DNA of 32,238 nt from an uncultured Porphyromonadaceae bacterium (lineage in GTDB: Bacteria; Bacteroidota; Bacteroidia; Bacteroidales; Muribaculaceae): contig URTA01000028.1 of the NCBI GenBank assembly GCA_900550645.1, forward strand, positions 1-32,238, read 5' to 3'. The notes beneath the pieces were generated by a model. It was not told where the DNA came from and searched no databases. It saw only the letters and a program-made list of their open reading frames with translations. The translations under genes and the position numbers were made by a program. Below, piece after piece: positions 14,647 to 22,063 of the stretch. Position 1 is the stretch's first letter. Every line of letters starts with the position of its first letter.

Positions 14647-15360
14647 ATGACACGACTCAGTGTAAACATAAATAAGGTTGCCACCCTGCGCAATGCGCGT
14701 GGCGAGAATGTCCCCGATGTAATCAAATTTGCCATAGATTGCGAAAAGCTTGGCGCACAGGGCATTACCGTTCATCCGCGTCCTGACGAGCGGCACATAC
14801 GCCGCGCCGACGTGTATGACCTGGCAAAGGTGGTGACTACTGAGTTCAACATCGAGGGCTACCCGGCAGAGGAGTTTCTCCAGCTGGTCGAGGCAGTCCG
14901 CCCGCAGCAGGTGACACTCGTGCCAGACGCACCGGGCGTGCTGACATCCAATGCCGGCTGGGACGTAGTGGCGAACTTCAAGTTTCTGGTTGAAACGGTG
15001 GAGCGTCTGCACCGCATACCGACCCGTGTGTCGATATTTGTCGATGCCGACCCGGTTCAGGTAGAGCGTGCCGCACAGGCAGGGGCAGACCGTGTGGAGC
15101 TGTATACCAAGCCCTACGCCGATGCTTACGACACCGACCGCGAACACGCCGTCATGCCGTTTGTCGAGGCATCAAAGTCTGCGCACAGCTGCCGCCTTGG
15201 GGTGAACGCCGGACATGACCTGAACCTGCGCAACCTTTCCTACTTTCACTCGATGATACCCTACCTCGACGAGGTGAGCATCGGTCACGCCATAATCTCT
15301 GATGCCCTGTACATGGGCATCGGCAACACGATAGCCGCTTACCGCGACCTGTTGAAATAA
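14647..15360 (+). CDS. pdxJ: Pyridoxine 5'-phosphate synthase
   Basis: Condenses 1-deoxy-D-xylulose 5-phosphate with 3-amino-2-oxopropyl phosphate to make pyridoxine 5'-phosphate, the closing step of de novo vitamin B6 synthesis. The 237-residue TIM barrel is of normal length. Signature parts are SVNINKVATLRNARG at the N-terminus, GITVHPRPDERHI near 39-51, VTLVPDAPG near 88-96, the RVELYT strand, and the phosphate-binding SIGHAIISDAL near the C-terminus. It opens a run of same-strand genes with exbB 42 bases on; pdxJ beside ExbB/ExbD genes is a recurring order in Bacteroidota. Confidence 0.97.
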   Translation: MTRLSVNINKVATLRNARGENVPDVIKFAIDCEKLGAQGITVHPRPDERHIRRADVYDLAKVVTTEFNIEGYPAEEFLQLVEAVRPQQVTLVPDAPGVLTSNAGWDVVANFKFLVETVERLHRIPTRVSIFVDADPVQVERAAQAGADRVELYTKPYADAYDTDREHAVMPFVEASKSAHSCRLGVNAGHDLNLRNLSYFHSMIPYLDEVSIGHAIISDALYMGIGNTIAAYRDLLK

Positions 15361-15402
15361 GCGAAGATAACAACCGAAGACACAACACATTAACCCGACA
15401 AT

Positions 15403-16050
15403 ATGGAAACAGCACCCGCCGTACAGGATAGCATGTCCCTGTGGTCACTGACCATGGAGGGAGGCTACCTGATGATACCGCTTGCCATACTCCTTGTGGT
15501 GAGCATCTACATTTTCGTGGAGCGATGCATCGCGATAGTGCGAGCGTCGCGAGAGGACAAGACCTTCATGCAGCGCATACGCGACTATGTGCATGAGGAG
15601 GACCTGGCCAGCGCCGAGTCGCTGTGCCGCAAGACAGACACTCCATATTCGCGCCTCATCCTGAAGGGAATAACCCGTATCGGACGGCCGATGGGAGATG
15701 TGCTTGCCGCCATTGAGAACACCGGCGCAATCGAAGTCGCATCCCTCAGCCGAGGCTTCACATGGCTCTCCACGACAGCCGCAGGTGCGCCGATGCTCGG
15801 CTTCCTCGGCACAGTCACGGGTATGATACAGGCATTCTACGCCCTTGCCGCCGCCGGCCAGAGCGCAAACATCACGGTGCTGAGCAGCGGCATCTACGAG
15901 GCGCTCGTCACCACGGTGGCAGGTCTTGTGGTCGGCATCCTCGCGCTGTTCGCCTACAACTACCTCGTATCGCGTGTCAACCGCGTCATGACGGGCATGG
16001 AGGCCAAGACCATGGAGTTCATGGACCTCATCAACGAGCCGGCGCAGTGA
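15403..16050 (+). CDS. exbB: MotA/TolQ/ExbB proton channel subunit
   Basis: Inner-membrane proton-channel subunit that with ExbD-type partners drives TonB or Tol-Pal energy transfer to the outer membrane. The 215-residue protein has a first membrane segment at about 22-42, a cytoplasmic loop with LIERCIAI-like start (here FVERCIAIVRA), then two further membrane segments at about 115-150 and 165-190. Conserved are WLSTTAAGAPMLGFLGTVTGMI and the later EALVTTVAGLVVGI, with the channel-lining Thr and Gly residues. It is followed by ExbD and TonB-like genes. TolQ is an alternative name; sequence alone does not separate the two. Confidence 0.92.
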   Translation: METAPAVQDSMSLWSLTMEGGYLMIPLAILLVVSIYIFVERCIAIVRASREDKTFMQRIRDYVHEEDLASAESLCRKTDTPYSRLILKGITRIGRPMGDVLAAIENTGAIEVASLSRGFTWLSTTAAGAPMLGFLGTVTGMIQAFYALAAAGQSANITVLSSGIYEALVTTVAGLVVGILALFAYNYLVSRVNRVMTGMEAKTMEFMDLINEPAQ

Positions 16051-16105
16051 GACGCGCCGCGTGCCTCTCCCCGAAAAGTGTATAACCCCGTAACACATCC
16101 ACGTT

Positions 16106-16606
16106 TTGGCTCTCAAATCACAATTCAAGCCGCTTGAGACATTCTCCATGTCGTCGATGACAGACGTGATATTCCTGCTGCTCATCTTCTTCATGGTGAC
16201 ATCGACCATCATCTTCCCGGCCGCCATTGAGGTGAACCTGCCGGAAAGCTCAGAGTCGACACAGCTCAAGCCTGTCACCGAGGTCTACATAGACTCGCTG
16301 AACAACCTTTACCTGGTCGCCGACCGCAACGACTCCATACCGCCCGCCAACACGCCGCAGCAGGTGTCTGCCGACGAACTGATGGCGGCGTTGCGCCTAA
16401 TACAGCAGCAGGACTCGCTGCGTGCCGTGGCACTGTATGCCGACAAGAGCATCCGCTACGAGAAAGTGGTGGACGTGCTTGACATGGCGGCTCGCAACGG
16501 GCTGAAAATGGTGCTCTCGACACGCGCCTCGCAGACTGTCGACGAGGTGCAGAAGCGTGCCGAGGCCGCAGCCAGCAGTGCCGACAACGGACAGACGGCG
16601 CGATAA
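16106..16606 (+). CDS. exbD: ExbD/TolR biopolymer transport protein, TTG start
   Basis: The 166-residue product has one N-terminal membrane helix containing the proton-carrying Asp: FSMSSMTDVIFLLLIFFMV, Asp20. A periplasmic domain follows with the IDSLNNLYLV and ALYADKSIRYEKVVDVLDMA segments of ExbD. The start is TTG at 16106: the frame is closed by TAA at 16091-16093, no ATG or GTG lies between, and the next ATG (16150) would remove the cytoplasmic tail that begins M-A-L-K in Bacteroidota homologues. It works with ExbB upstream and the TonB-like protein downstream, which starts 26 bases after this stop. Confidence 0.9.
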   Translation: MALKSQFKPLETFSMSSMTDVIFLLLIFFMVTSTIIFPAAIEVNLPESSESTQLKPVTEVYIDSLNNLYLVADRNDSIPPANTPQQVSADELMAALRLIQQQDSLRAVALYADKSIRYEKVVDVLDMAARNGLKMVLSTRASQTVDEVQKRAEAAASSADNGQTAR

Positions 16607-16632
16607 TAACGGACTCAACAAGGCTTAGCTAT

Positions 16633-17385
16633 ATGAAGCAGGAACAATTTGACCGCGTAGTCGCTGGACTGGCTACTGTCATCATACTCGCACTCATATT
16701 CCTGTGGCTTTTTCTGGGAAGCCTCAGGTGGGACAGCCTTGCACTGACGCATACGGCACAGGCCAGCCAGCCGCCGGAAGAGGAGGAGTTTTTCATCGAG
16801 CCTGAAATACTCGAAGACAAGGGCGAGGAGAACGCCCCCGAGATTGCAGACCAGCAGGAAGCCCCCGCAGAGCAGGGCGAGCCGGAGAAGGCCGAGACTG
16901 AAAGCGACAAGACGATAGTGCGCGGCGAAAACCCCAACCCTGCGCCCCAGCGTGAGAAGCCCGTGGTTCAGAAACAGCCCAGCCCCGTCAAAGCTGTGGA
17001 GCCGCCGAAGACTGACAAGAAAGAGTCGAAGGTGAGCAGCAAGATGGCCAAGGGGTTCTCGGGCAAAAACGGCAAGCCCGACGGCAAGGCCGGCGGTTTC
17101 GGCACGGGAGGCACCGGCACGGCCAGCGTCAAGGGCGTGTCTCGCGGACGGCAGATGCTCAGCTGCCCCAAGCCGTCAGTAGCATTGAAAAACAAGGTGA
17201 CCATCACCGTCACCATCTCTGTGCGTGAGGACGGCACTGTTGCTTCCGCCAAGGCAAGCGGCGGCGCAGAGCGGTATCTGCTCAAAGCCTGTGAGGATGC
17301 CGCACGCAAGTCCAAGTGGACACCCAAGGTGGGCGCGGGAACGGTTTCAGGCACTATCACGTTTACCATAACGCCCAAAGTATGA
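16633..17385 (+). CDS. TonB-like energy transducer
   Basis: A 250-residue protein with the TonB layout: one membrane anchor at about 9-32, a long Glu/Pro/Lys-rich periplasmic spacer (about 45-135), a Gly-rich hinge (GFGTGGTGTA) and a C-terminal domain of about 90 residues with TITVTISVREDGTVASAKASGG and a final VSGTITFTITPKV strand. The YP motif usual at the start of TonB C-terminal domains is absent (CPKPSVAL is found instead), so this may be a TonB/TolA-like variant. The ExbB and ExbD genes directly upstream support a role in carrying proton-motive energy to outer-membrane transporters. Confidence 0.85.
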   Translation: MKQEQFDRVVAGLATVIILALIFLWLFLGSLRWDSLALTHTAQASQPPEEEEFFIEPEILEDKGEENAPEIADQQEAPAEQGEPEKAETESDKTIVRGENPNPAPQREKPVVQKQPSPVKAVEPPKTDKKESKVSSKMAKGFSGKNGKPDGKAGGFGTGGTGTASVKGVSRGRQMLSCPKPSVALKNKVTITVTISVREDGTVASAKASGGAERYLLKACEDAARKSKWTPKVGAGTVSGTITFTITPKV

Positions 17386-17407
17386 GCATTTCACGCGACA
17401 GACACCG

Positions 17408-19246
17408 ATGAAAGATTTCTTTTCACTGCTCCGCCGGTTTGCCCTTCCCTACAAGTGGAACGTGCTGCTCAGCATCCTGTTCAACCTGCTGACGGCGTTC
17501 CTGACCATCTTCTCGTTTGCGTTCATCATGCCGATACTGAAGATGCTCTTCCGCATCGACACTACGGTATACCACTACATGGAACTGGGCAGCGGCAACT
17601 TCAAGGAGGTGGTGTTCAACAATTTCTACTACTACGTACAGACGATCATCGAAAGCAGCGGCGCATCTGTTGCACTTGCAACGCTCTCGGCAATGCTCGT
17701 GGTGATGACGCTGCTAAAGACCGGCACGTCATACCTGAGCATGTTCTTCATGGTACCGCTGCGCAACGGCGTGGTGCGCGACATACGTAACCAGATGTAT
17801 GCCAAAATACTGTCGCTGCCGATAGGCTTTTTCACCGATACGCGCAAGGGCGATGTCATGGCACGCCTTTCAGGCGACGTGCAGGAAGTCGAGGCTTCCG
17901 TCATGTCGAGCCTCGACATGCTGTTCAAAAACCCGATACTGATAGTGGTCTACCTGGCGACGATGTTCTTTTTCAGCTGGCAGCTCACCATCTTCGTTCT
18001 CATCCTGCTCCCAGTGGCGGGACTTGTCATGGGACGTGTGGGCAAGTCGCTGAAACGCAAGTCGCTGCGTGCGCAACAGATGTGGGGGACAATCCTCTCC
18101 ACGGCAGAGGAGAGCATCGGCGGACTGCGTGTCATCAAGGCGTTCAACGCCGAGCGGCACATGGAACGCAAGTTCACGTCGGAGACACAGTCCTTTTTCT
18201 CGATGTCAAACGCCATTGCACGGCGCAACTCGCTGGCTCACCCGATGAGCGAGTTCCTCGGCACTACGGCGATAGCAATAGTGCTGTGGTTTGGCGGCGC
18301 GTTGATACTTTCAGGCGATTCCGCTATTGACGCGCCCACGTTCATCCTCTACATGGTGATATTCTACAGCATCATCAACCCAGCCAAGGATCTTTCCAAG
18401 GCGACATACACCATACAGAAGGGCATGGCAGCAATGCAGCGCATCGATGCCATACTCATGGCAGACAACCCGATCAAAAGCCCGGCAGACGCGGTGCATA
18501 CCAACCGCACGAAGGCTCGCCATGTCGGCGTGGAGTTTCGCGACGTATGTTTCAGCTATACCCCTGACCGTCTGGTGCTTGACCACATCTCGCTCGACAT
18601 CAAGCCCGGCAGCACCGTGGCAATAGTAGGGCAGTCCGGTTCGGGCAAGTCTACGCTCGTAGACCTCGTACCGCGCTTCTGGGACGTGGACTCGGGCAGC
18701 GTGCTTGTAGGCGGCGTGGACGTGCGCCGCTATGACGTGACCGACCTGCGTGACCTGATGGGCAACGTCAACCAGGAGGCAATCCTGTTCAACGACACAT
18801 TCTACAACAACATAACCTTCGGCATGGAGGGTGTGACCCGCGAAATGGTGGAAGAGGCCGCACGGATAGCAAATGCGCACGATTTCATAATGGCAAGCCC
18901 CGAAGGCTACGACACCAACATTGGCGACCGTGGCTGCCGCCTCTCGGGCGGGCAGCGGCAACGCCTCAGCATTGCGCGGGCAATACTCAAGAACCCGCCG
19001 GTGCTGATACTCGACGAAGCCACCTCCGCGCTCGACACCGAGAGCGAGCGACTCGTGCAGGAGGCTCTGGAACGGCTTATGCGCGACCGCACGACCATCG
19101 TCATAGCGCACCGTCTCAGCACAATCGTCGGCGCGGACATGATATGCGTCATGGACCAAGGGAGAATCGTAGAATGCGGCACACACTCGCAGCTGCTAGC
19201 CATGAACGGCCACTACAGGCGGCTCGTGGACATGCAGCAGGTATAA
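17408..19246 (+). CDS. MsbA-like ABC exporter (fused permease and ATPase)
   Basis: A 612-residue half-transporter. Six membrane helices fill about 15-330, with coupling-helix sequence LSLPIGFFTDTRKGDVMARLSGDV near 135-157. The ATPase domain has Walker A GQSGSGKST at 408-416, signature LSGGQ at 512-516, Walker B VLILDE at 532-537 and switch His568. It works as a homodimer, most likely flipping lipid A core or another lipid or peptide across the inner membrane; substrate cannot be fixed from sequence. Only 22 bases separate it from the TonB-like gene and 36 from purN, so it is inside the same run. Confidence 0.93.
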   Translation: MKDFFSLLRRFALPYKWNVLLSILFNLLTAFLTIFSFAFIMPILKMLFRIDTTVYHYMELGSGNFKEVVFNNFYYYVQTIIESSGASVALATLSAMLVVMTLLKTGTSYLSMFFMVPLRNGVVRDIRNQMYAKILSLPIGFFTDTRKGDVMARLSGDVQEVEASVMSSLDMLFKNPILIVVYLATMFFFSWQLTIFVLILLPVAGLVMGRVGKSLKRKSLRAQQMWGTILSTAEESIGGLRVIKAFNAERHMERKFTSETQSFFSMSNAIARRNSLAHPMSEFLGTTAIAIVLWFGGALILSGDSAIDAPTFILYMVIFYSIINPAKDLSKATYTIQKGMAAMQRIDAILMADNPIKSPADAVHTNRTKARHVGVEFRDVCFSYTPDRLVLDHISLDIKPGSTVAIVGQSGSGKSTLVDLVPRFWDVDSGSVLVGGVDVRRYDVTDLRDLMGNVNQEAILFNDTFYNNITFGMEGVTREMVEEAARIANAHDFIMASPEGYDTNIGDRGCRLSGGQRQRLSIARAILKNPPVLILDEATSALDTESERLVQEALERLMRDRTTIVIAHRLSTIVGADMICVMDQGRIVECGTHSQLLAMNGHYRRLVDMQQV

Positions 19247-19282
19247 CCATTTGACCGAAAACACTTTCAAGCAATCCGATAT

Positions 19283-20314
19283 ATGTACAACATAGCCATT
19301 CTCGCATCCGGTTCCGGCACCAACGCCGAGAACATCGCCAAGACCTTCAACCAGGGCATGCTGCTGCGCGTGCGGCTTGTACTCACCGACCATGCCGACG
19401 CTGGTGTCATAGAACGCATGCGCCCGCTCGGCGTAGAGACACAATATGTCAAGCCCGCAGTGTGGCGCAACGAGCCGCAGCAGGTCGTTGACATACTGAA
19501 CGCACACGGCATTGACCTCGTGGTGCTTGCCGGCTTCATGCGTTTCGTCTCGCCGGTGATAGTGGACGCATTCCCGCAGCGCATTATCAACATACACCCC
19601 GCGCTGCTGCCGGCATACGGCGGCAAGGGGATGTGGGGACACCATGTGCATGAAGCGGTCATCGCTGCTGGCGAAAAGCAGTCGGGCGTGACCGTCCACT
19701 ATGTGGACGACAAGTATGACCACGGCGAAATACTGATGCAGGACACTGTGGAGATAACCCCTGACGACACCCCCGAGACACTGGAACAGAAGATACACCG
19801 CGTGGAGTATTCCCTCTACCCCCGCGCGATAGTCGAGGCTCTCCGCCGGCTGTCCGAAAACGAGGACAGCAAGGAAGAAGCAACGGCTAAAGCCAAACCC
19901 ACGGTAGATGAGATGTGGGCAGAGACACTTAAAGTGGACTACGACGCGTCCAAAGCCGTCACACCGCCGCCAATACCGCAGCCCGCAGGCAACCAGCCAA
20001 CACCGCCAAACGCCGTACCGCCGACCACTCAGACACAAACACCGCCGCCAGTGGCCGGGACTGTCGAGCCGATGCCGCAGAGCTACCTGACCGCAGCTAT
20101 CATCGTCACGCTGTTGTGCTGCTTCATTCCCGGCGTGCTGGCAATTGTATTCTCCTCGCGCGTCAGCAGCAAGTACTACGCCGGCGACATCGAGGGCGCA
20201 CGCCGTGCCTCGCGGCTGGCGCAGATATGGATTATAGTCTCCTTTTGCCTCGGCGTGCTTAGCACTACGCTCTACCTGCCGTACATGATTGTGGCCAGCG
20301 CATTTGGGGCATGA
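19283..20314 (+). CDS. purN: Phosphoribosylglycinamide formyltransferase fused to a CD225/dispanin membrane domain
   Basis: Residues 1-190 are a complete PurN, which transfers a formyl group from 10-formyl-THF to GAR in purine synthesis: ASGSGTN at 8-14 (phosphate binding), catalytic NIHPALLP with Asn103 and His105, and VTVHYVDDKYDHGE with Asp146. The frame continues through a charged stretch (191-225) and a proline-rich linker (227-262) into about 80 residues with two membrane helices. These carry the CD225 marks: P-x-x-YL near 264-269, double Cys279-280, S-x-x-V near 291-294, GD-x-x-GA at 301-306, and S-x-x-A-x-x-W at 310-316. PurN is normally soluble and about 190-210 residues. Stop overlaps the DUF2752 start by 4 bases. 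Fusion by assembly error is possible but no odd junction is seen. Confidence 0.9.
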   Translation: MYNIAILASGSGTNAENIAKTFNQGMLLRVRLVLTDHADAGVIERMRPLGVETQYVKPAVWRNEPQQVVDILNAHGIDLVVLAGFMRFVSPVIVDAFPQRIINIHPALLPAYGGKGMWGHHVHEAVIAAGEKQSGVTVHYVDDKYDHGEILMQDTVEITPDDTPETLEQKIHRVEYSLYPRAIVEALRRLSENEDSKEEATAKAKPTVDEMWAETLKVDYDASKAVTPPPIPQPAGNQPTPPNAVPPTTQTQTPPPVAGTVEPMPQSYLTAAIIVTLLCCFIPGVLAIVFSSRVSSKYYAGDIEGARRASRLAQIWIIVSFCLGVLSTTLYLPYMIVASAFGA

Positions 20315-20688
20315 GCCGCCGCACGGCAATCATCATCGCCGTCACAGTTGTCGCGGCAGCGTTGCTCGCCGTATATGCGGCAGTAGACCCGATGCAGTCG
20401 CAGTGGATGCCCAAATGCCCGGTGTACGCGCTCACCGGGTGGAAATGCCCCGGCTGCGGCAGCCAGCGTATGCTGCACGCGCTGATGAGCGGCGACGTGG
20501 CATCTGCATTCAGCTGCAACCCGTTTCTGCTGTGCATGATGCCTGTAATCGCAGTGCTGCTGCTCGCAGAGGTATGGCGGTGCAGCCGCCCGAGGCTGTA
20601 CGCACGCCTGTTCTCGCCGGCAGTGATTGCCGTAATATTCACGGCGATAATACTATGGACCATTGCCCGAAACATATTCGGGCTATAG
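20311..20688 (+). CDS. DUF2752 family small membrane protein
   Basis: A 125-residue protein with membrane segments at about 5-25, 72-88 and 100-120. The DUF2752 core is plain: KCPVYALTGWKCPGCGSQR, then H-A-L-M-S-G-D and AFSCNPF, giving the C-P-x-CG-x-x-R and Gly-Asp...Asn-Pro pattern. Function of the family is unknown. The ATG overlaps the preceding stop as ATGA, so it is translationally coupled to the PurN-CD225 protein. I recall CD225 and DUF2752 proteins being neighbours in Bacteroidota, so a joint role in the membrane is plausible. Confidence 0.88.
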   Translation: MSRRTAIIIAVTVVAAALLAVYAAVDPMQSQWMPKCPVYALTGWKCPGCGSQRMLHALMSGDVASAFSCNPFLLCMMPVIAVLLLAEVWRCSRPRLYARLFSPAVIAVIFTAIILWTIARNIFGL

Positions 20689-20731
20689 GCTCTCCAAAAA
20701 CAAACACAACCTCTTTCTGACTGCAAAAGAA

Positions 20732-21664
20732 ATGAAAGCGAAAGGATACCTGTTGGCGGCTCTTGCCGCTGCCACCTACGGCACCAACCCCGCGTTTGCC
20801 GTGCCCCTGTACGAAGACGGCATGAACGCCTGCTCCGTGCTGCTGTTCCGCTATGTGCTCGGACTGCCGATACTCGCGGCGATGATATTCGCACGCGGGC
20901 GCAACCTGCGGCTCCCCAAGGGAAGCCTGTTGCCCGTAGCCACACTCGGCATACTCATGGGACTGTCATCGCTCTCATTGTTTGAGAGCTACAATTACAT
21001 GAACTCGGGCATAGCCTCGACACTGCTGTTTATTTACCCCATTATGGTCGCGGTGATTATGATGATATTCTACCGTGAAAAGTTCAAGGCAGTCACTGCT
21101 CTGTGCCTTGTGCTGATGAGCGGAGGCGTGGCACTTCTTGCTAAAACATCCGGAGGCGTGACACTCAGCACCACCGGAATACTGCTGGTCATGGCATCCG
21201 CGCTGACATACGCGCTGTACATCGTCATCGTCAACGTCAGCAGCAAGGTCAAGGGGATACCGACTACCGTGCTGCTGTTTTACCAGCTCTTGTTCGGCAG
21301 CCTCGTCTTCGTCATACCAGTGCTCTGCGGCACACAGCTCACCATGCCTCCTCACTGGTACAACTGGATAAACGTCGTCTCACTTGCCGTGCTGCCTACG
21401 GTGATTTCGCTCACCTGCACAACCCTGGCAATACAGTATGTGGGGGCAACGCCGACCGCTATACTCGGCGCGCTCGAGCCAGTGACAGCCGTAGTACTCA
21501 GCGTCGTCATCCTCGACCAGGGACTCACTGCAAGGGAGGTCTACGGCGGGCTGTTGATAGTCGTCGCCACGACCCTCGTAATAGCCTCCGACCCGATAGA
21601 ACACTTGTTGCTGCGTGTCCGCAAGATGTTTCCTCCGCTGCGAAAGCACCGGCAGAAGGGGTAA
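20732..21664 (+). CDS. EamA/DMT-superfamily transporter
   Basis: A 310-residue inner-membrane protein of the drug/metabolite transporter superfamily, with ten predicted hydrophobic segments in two EamA repeats. The first repeat opens with GYLLAALAAATYGTNPAFAVPL and contains ALSS-like SLSLFESYNYM; the second opens with ILLVMASALTYALYIV and ends with GATPTAILGALEPVTAVVLSVVILDQ, the typical EPV signature. Substrates in this family vary (amino acids, nucleotides, sugars) and cannot be told here. ATG at 20732 is chosen; a TTG 23 codons upstream would overlap the DUF2752 gene and adds a non-conserved hydrophilic tail. Confidence 0.9.
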   Translation: MKAKGYLLAALAAATYGTNPAFAVPLYEDGMNACSVLLFRYVLGLPILAAMIFARGRNLRLPKGSLLPVATLGILMGLSSLSLFESYNYMNSGIASTLLFIYPIMVAVIMMIFYREKFKAVTALCLVLMSGGVALLAKTSGGVTLSTTGILLVMASALTYALYIVIVNVSSKVKGIPTTVLLFYQLLFGSLVFVIPVLCGTQLTMPPHWYNWINVVSLAVLPTVISLTCTTLAIQYVGATPTAILGALEPVTAVVLSVVILDQGLTAREVYGGLLIVVATTLVIASDPIEHLLLRVRKMFPPLRKHRQKG

Positions 21665-21750
21665 AAACAACTGCATTACAAGCTGTATAACAGACAATTA
21701 GCATACCTGTCAATGAGATGCGATAAATTATAATGCAAAAAAACTTGAGT

Positions 21751-21774
21751 TTTATTTGTGCGGTAACAAATAAA
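21751..21774. promoter_or_regulatory. Perfect palindrome covering a -33 element: operator candidate
   Basis: TTTATTTGT (21751-21759) is matched exactly in inverse by ACAAATAAA (21766-21774) around GCGGTA. It includes the TTTG -33 element of the promoter at 21755-21786, so a bound protein would block that promoter. On the minus strand it is followed by seven Ts, so a minus-strand terminator is an alternative. Confidence 0.55.
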
Positions 21775-21786
21775 TGACTAACTTTG
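21755..21786 (+). promoter_or_regulatory. Consensus promoter of the candidate small RNA
   Basis: TTTG at 21755-21758, 20 bases, TAACTTTG at 21779-21786. Transcription would begin near 21793. No convincing protein gene starts within the next 250 bases, and the next gene has its own promoter. Confidence 0.8.
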
Positions 21787-21792
21787 CAGCGT

Positions 21793-21990
21793 AATAAGGG
21801 TAATTTATCGTGATACGATAATAGTTAATTCTTCTCAGAATAAGATAGTTTTCATTGACAAATGCAATAATTGTTTGTTTTAGGTTTAACACTTGCATCG
21901 TTCTGTCCAAAGGGACAGTACATGGAAAATTATTGAATTGATTCAGAAGCCGCTGCGTAGTGATACGAGGCGGCTTCTGAGTTTACCGGG
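21793..21990 (+). ncRNA. Candidate structured small RNA (possibly 6S-like)
   Basis: The stretch between a consensus promoter and the ispB promoter is dense in stems: TTATCG/CGATAA at 21805-21821, ATTCT/AGAAT at 21828-21841, ATGCAA (21862-21867) with TTGCAT (21893-21898), CTGTCC/GGACAG at 21903-21918, and a strong hairpin 21943-21980. That last hairpin has an 11-bp stem, a small TG/AG internal loop, a 4-bp CGTA/TACG stem and a GTGA tetraloop. A long-range helix could pair 21823-21831 with 21935-21943. Length near 200 bases and position suit a 6S-type or other regulatory RNA of Bacteroidales, but I cannot match it to a named family. An open frame through it lacks protein-like sequence. A leader of the ispB gene is the main alternative. 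Confidence 0.55.
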
Positions 21991-21995
21991 TTTTG
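21943..21995 (+). terminator. Strong GNRA-capped hairpin, probable 3' end of the small RNA
   Basis: Eleven perfect base pairs (21943-21953 with 21970-21980) extended by CGTA/TACG and a GTGA loop. It is followed by GTTT and later GTTTT rather than a continuous T-run, so termination is probable but not certain; it could equally be a folded 3' domain. Confidence 0.55.
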
Positions 21996-22019
21996 CCGCA
22001 TACTGTCAGCAAAATGCGT

Positions 22020-22051
22020 TTTGGTGCTGTCGGGATTATTTTGTAACTTTG
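22020..22051 (+). promoter_or_regulatory. Consensus promoter of the polyprenyl synthase gene
   Basis: TTTG at 22020-22023, 20 bases, TAACTTTG at 22044-22051. The ATG is at 22064, leaving a leader of only about ten bases. This promoter is the main reason for preferring the 22064 start over an upstream one. Confidence 0.8.
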
Positions 22052-22063
22052 CGGCTGTCAGCT

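Noticed and set aside
19196..20329. Minus-strand frame of 377 codons opposite the PurN-CD225 gene
   Set aside because: Cys/His/Arg-rich low-quality product without domains, while the plus strand encodes clear PurN and CD225 motifs.
21893..22063. 57-codon N-terminal extension of the polyprenyl synthase
   Set aside because: It is not conserved-looking, contains the GNRA hairpin and the consensus promoter at 22020-22051, and homology starts at the ATG at 22064.
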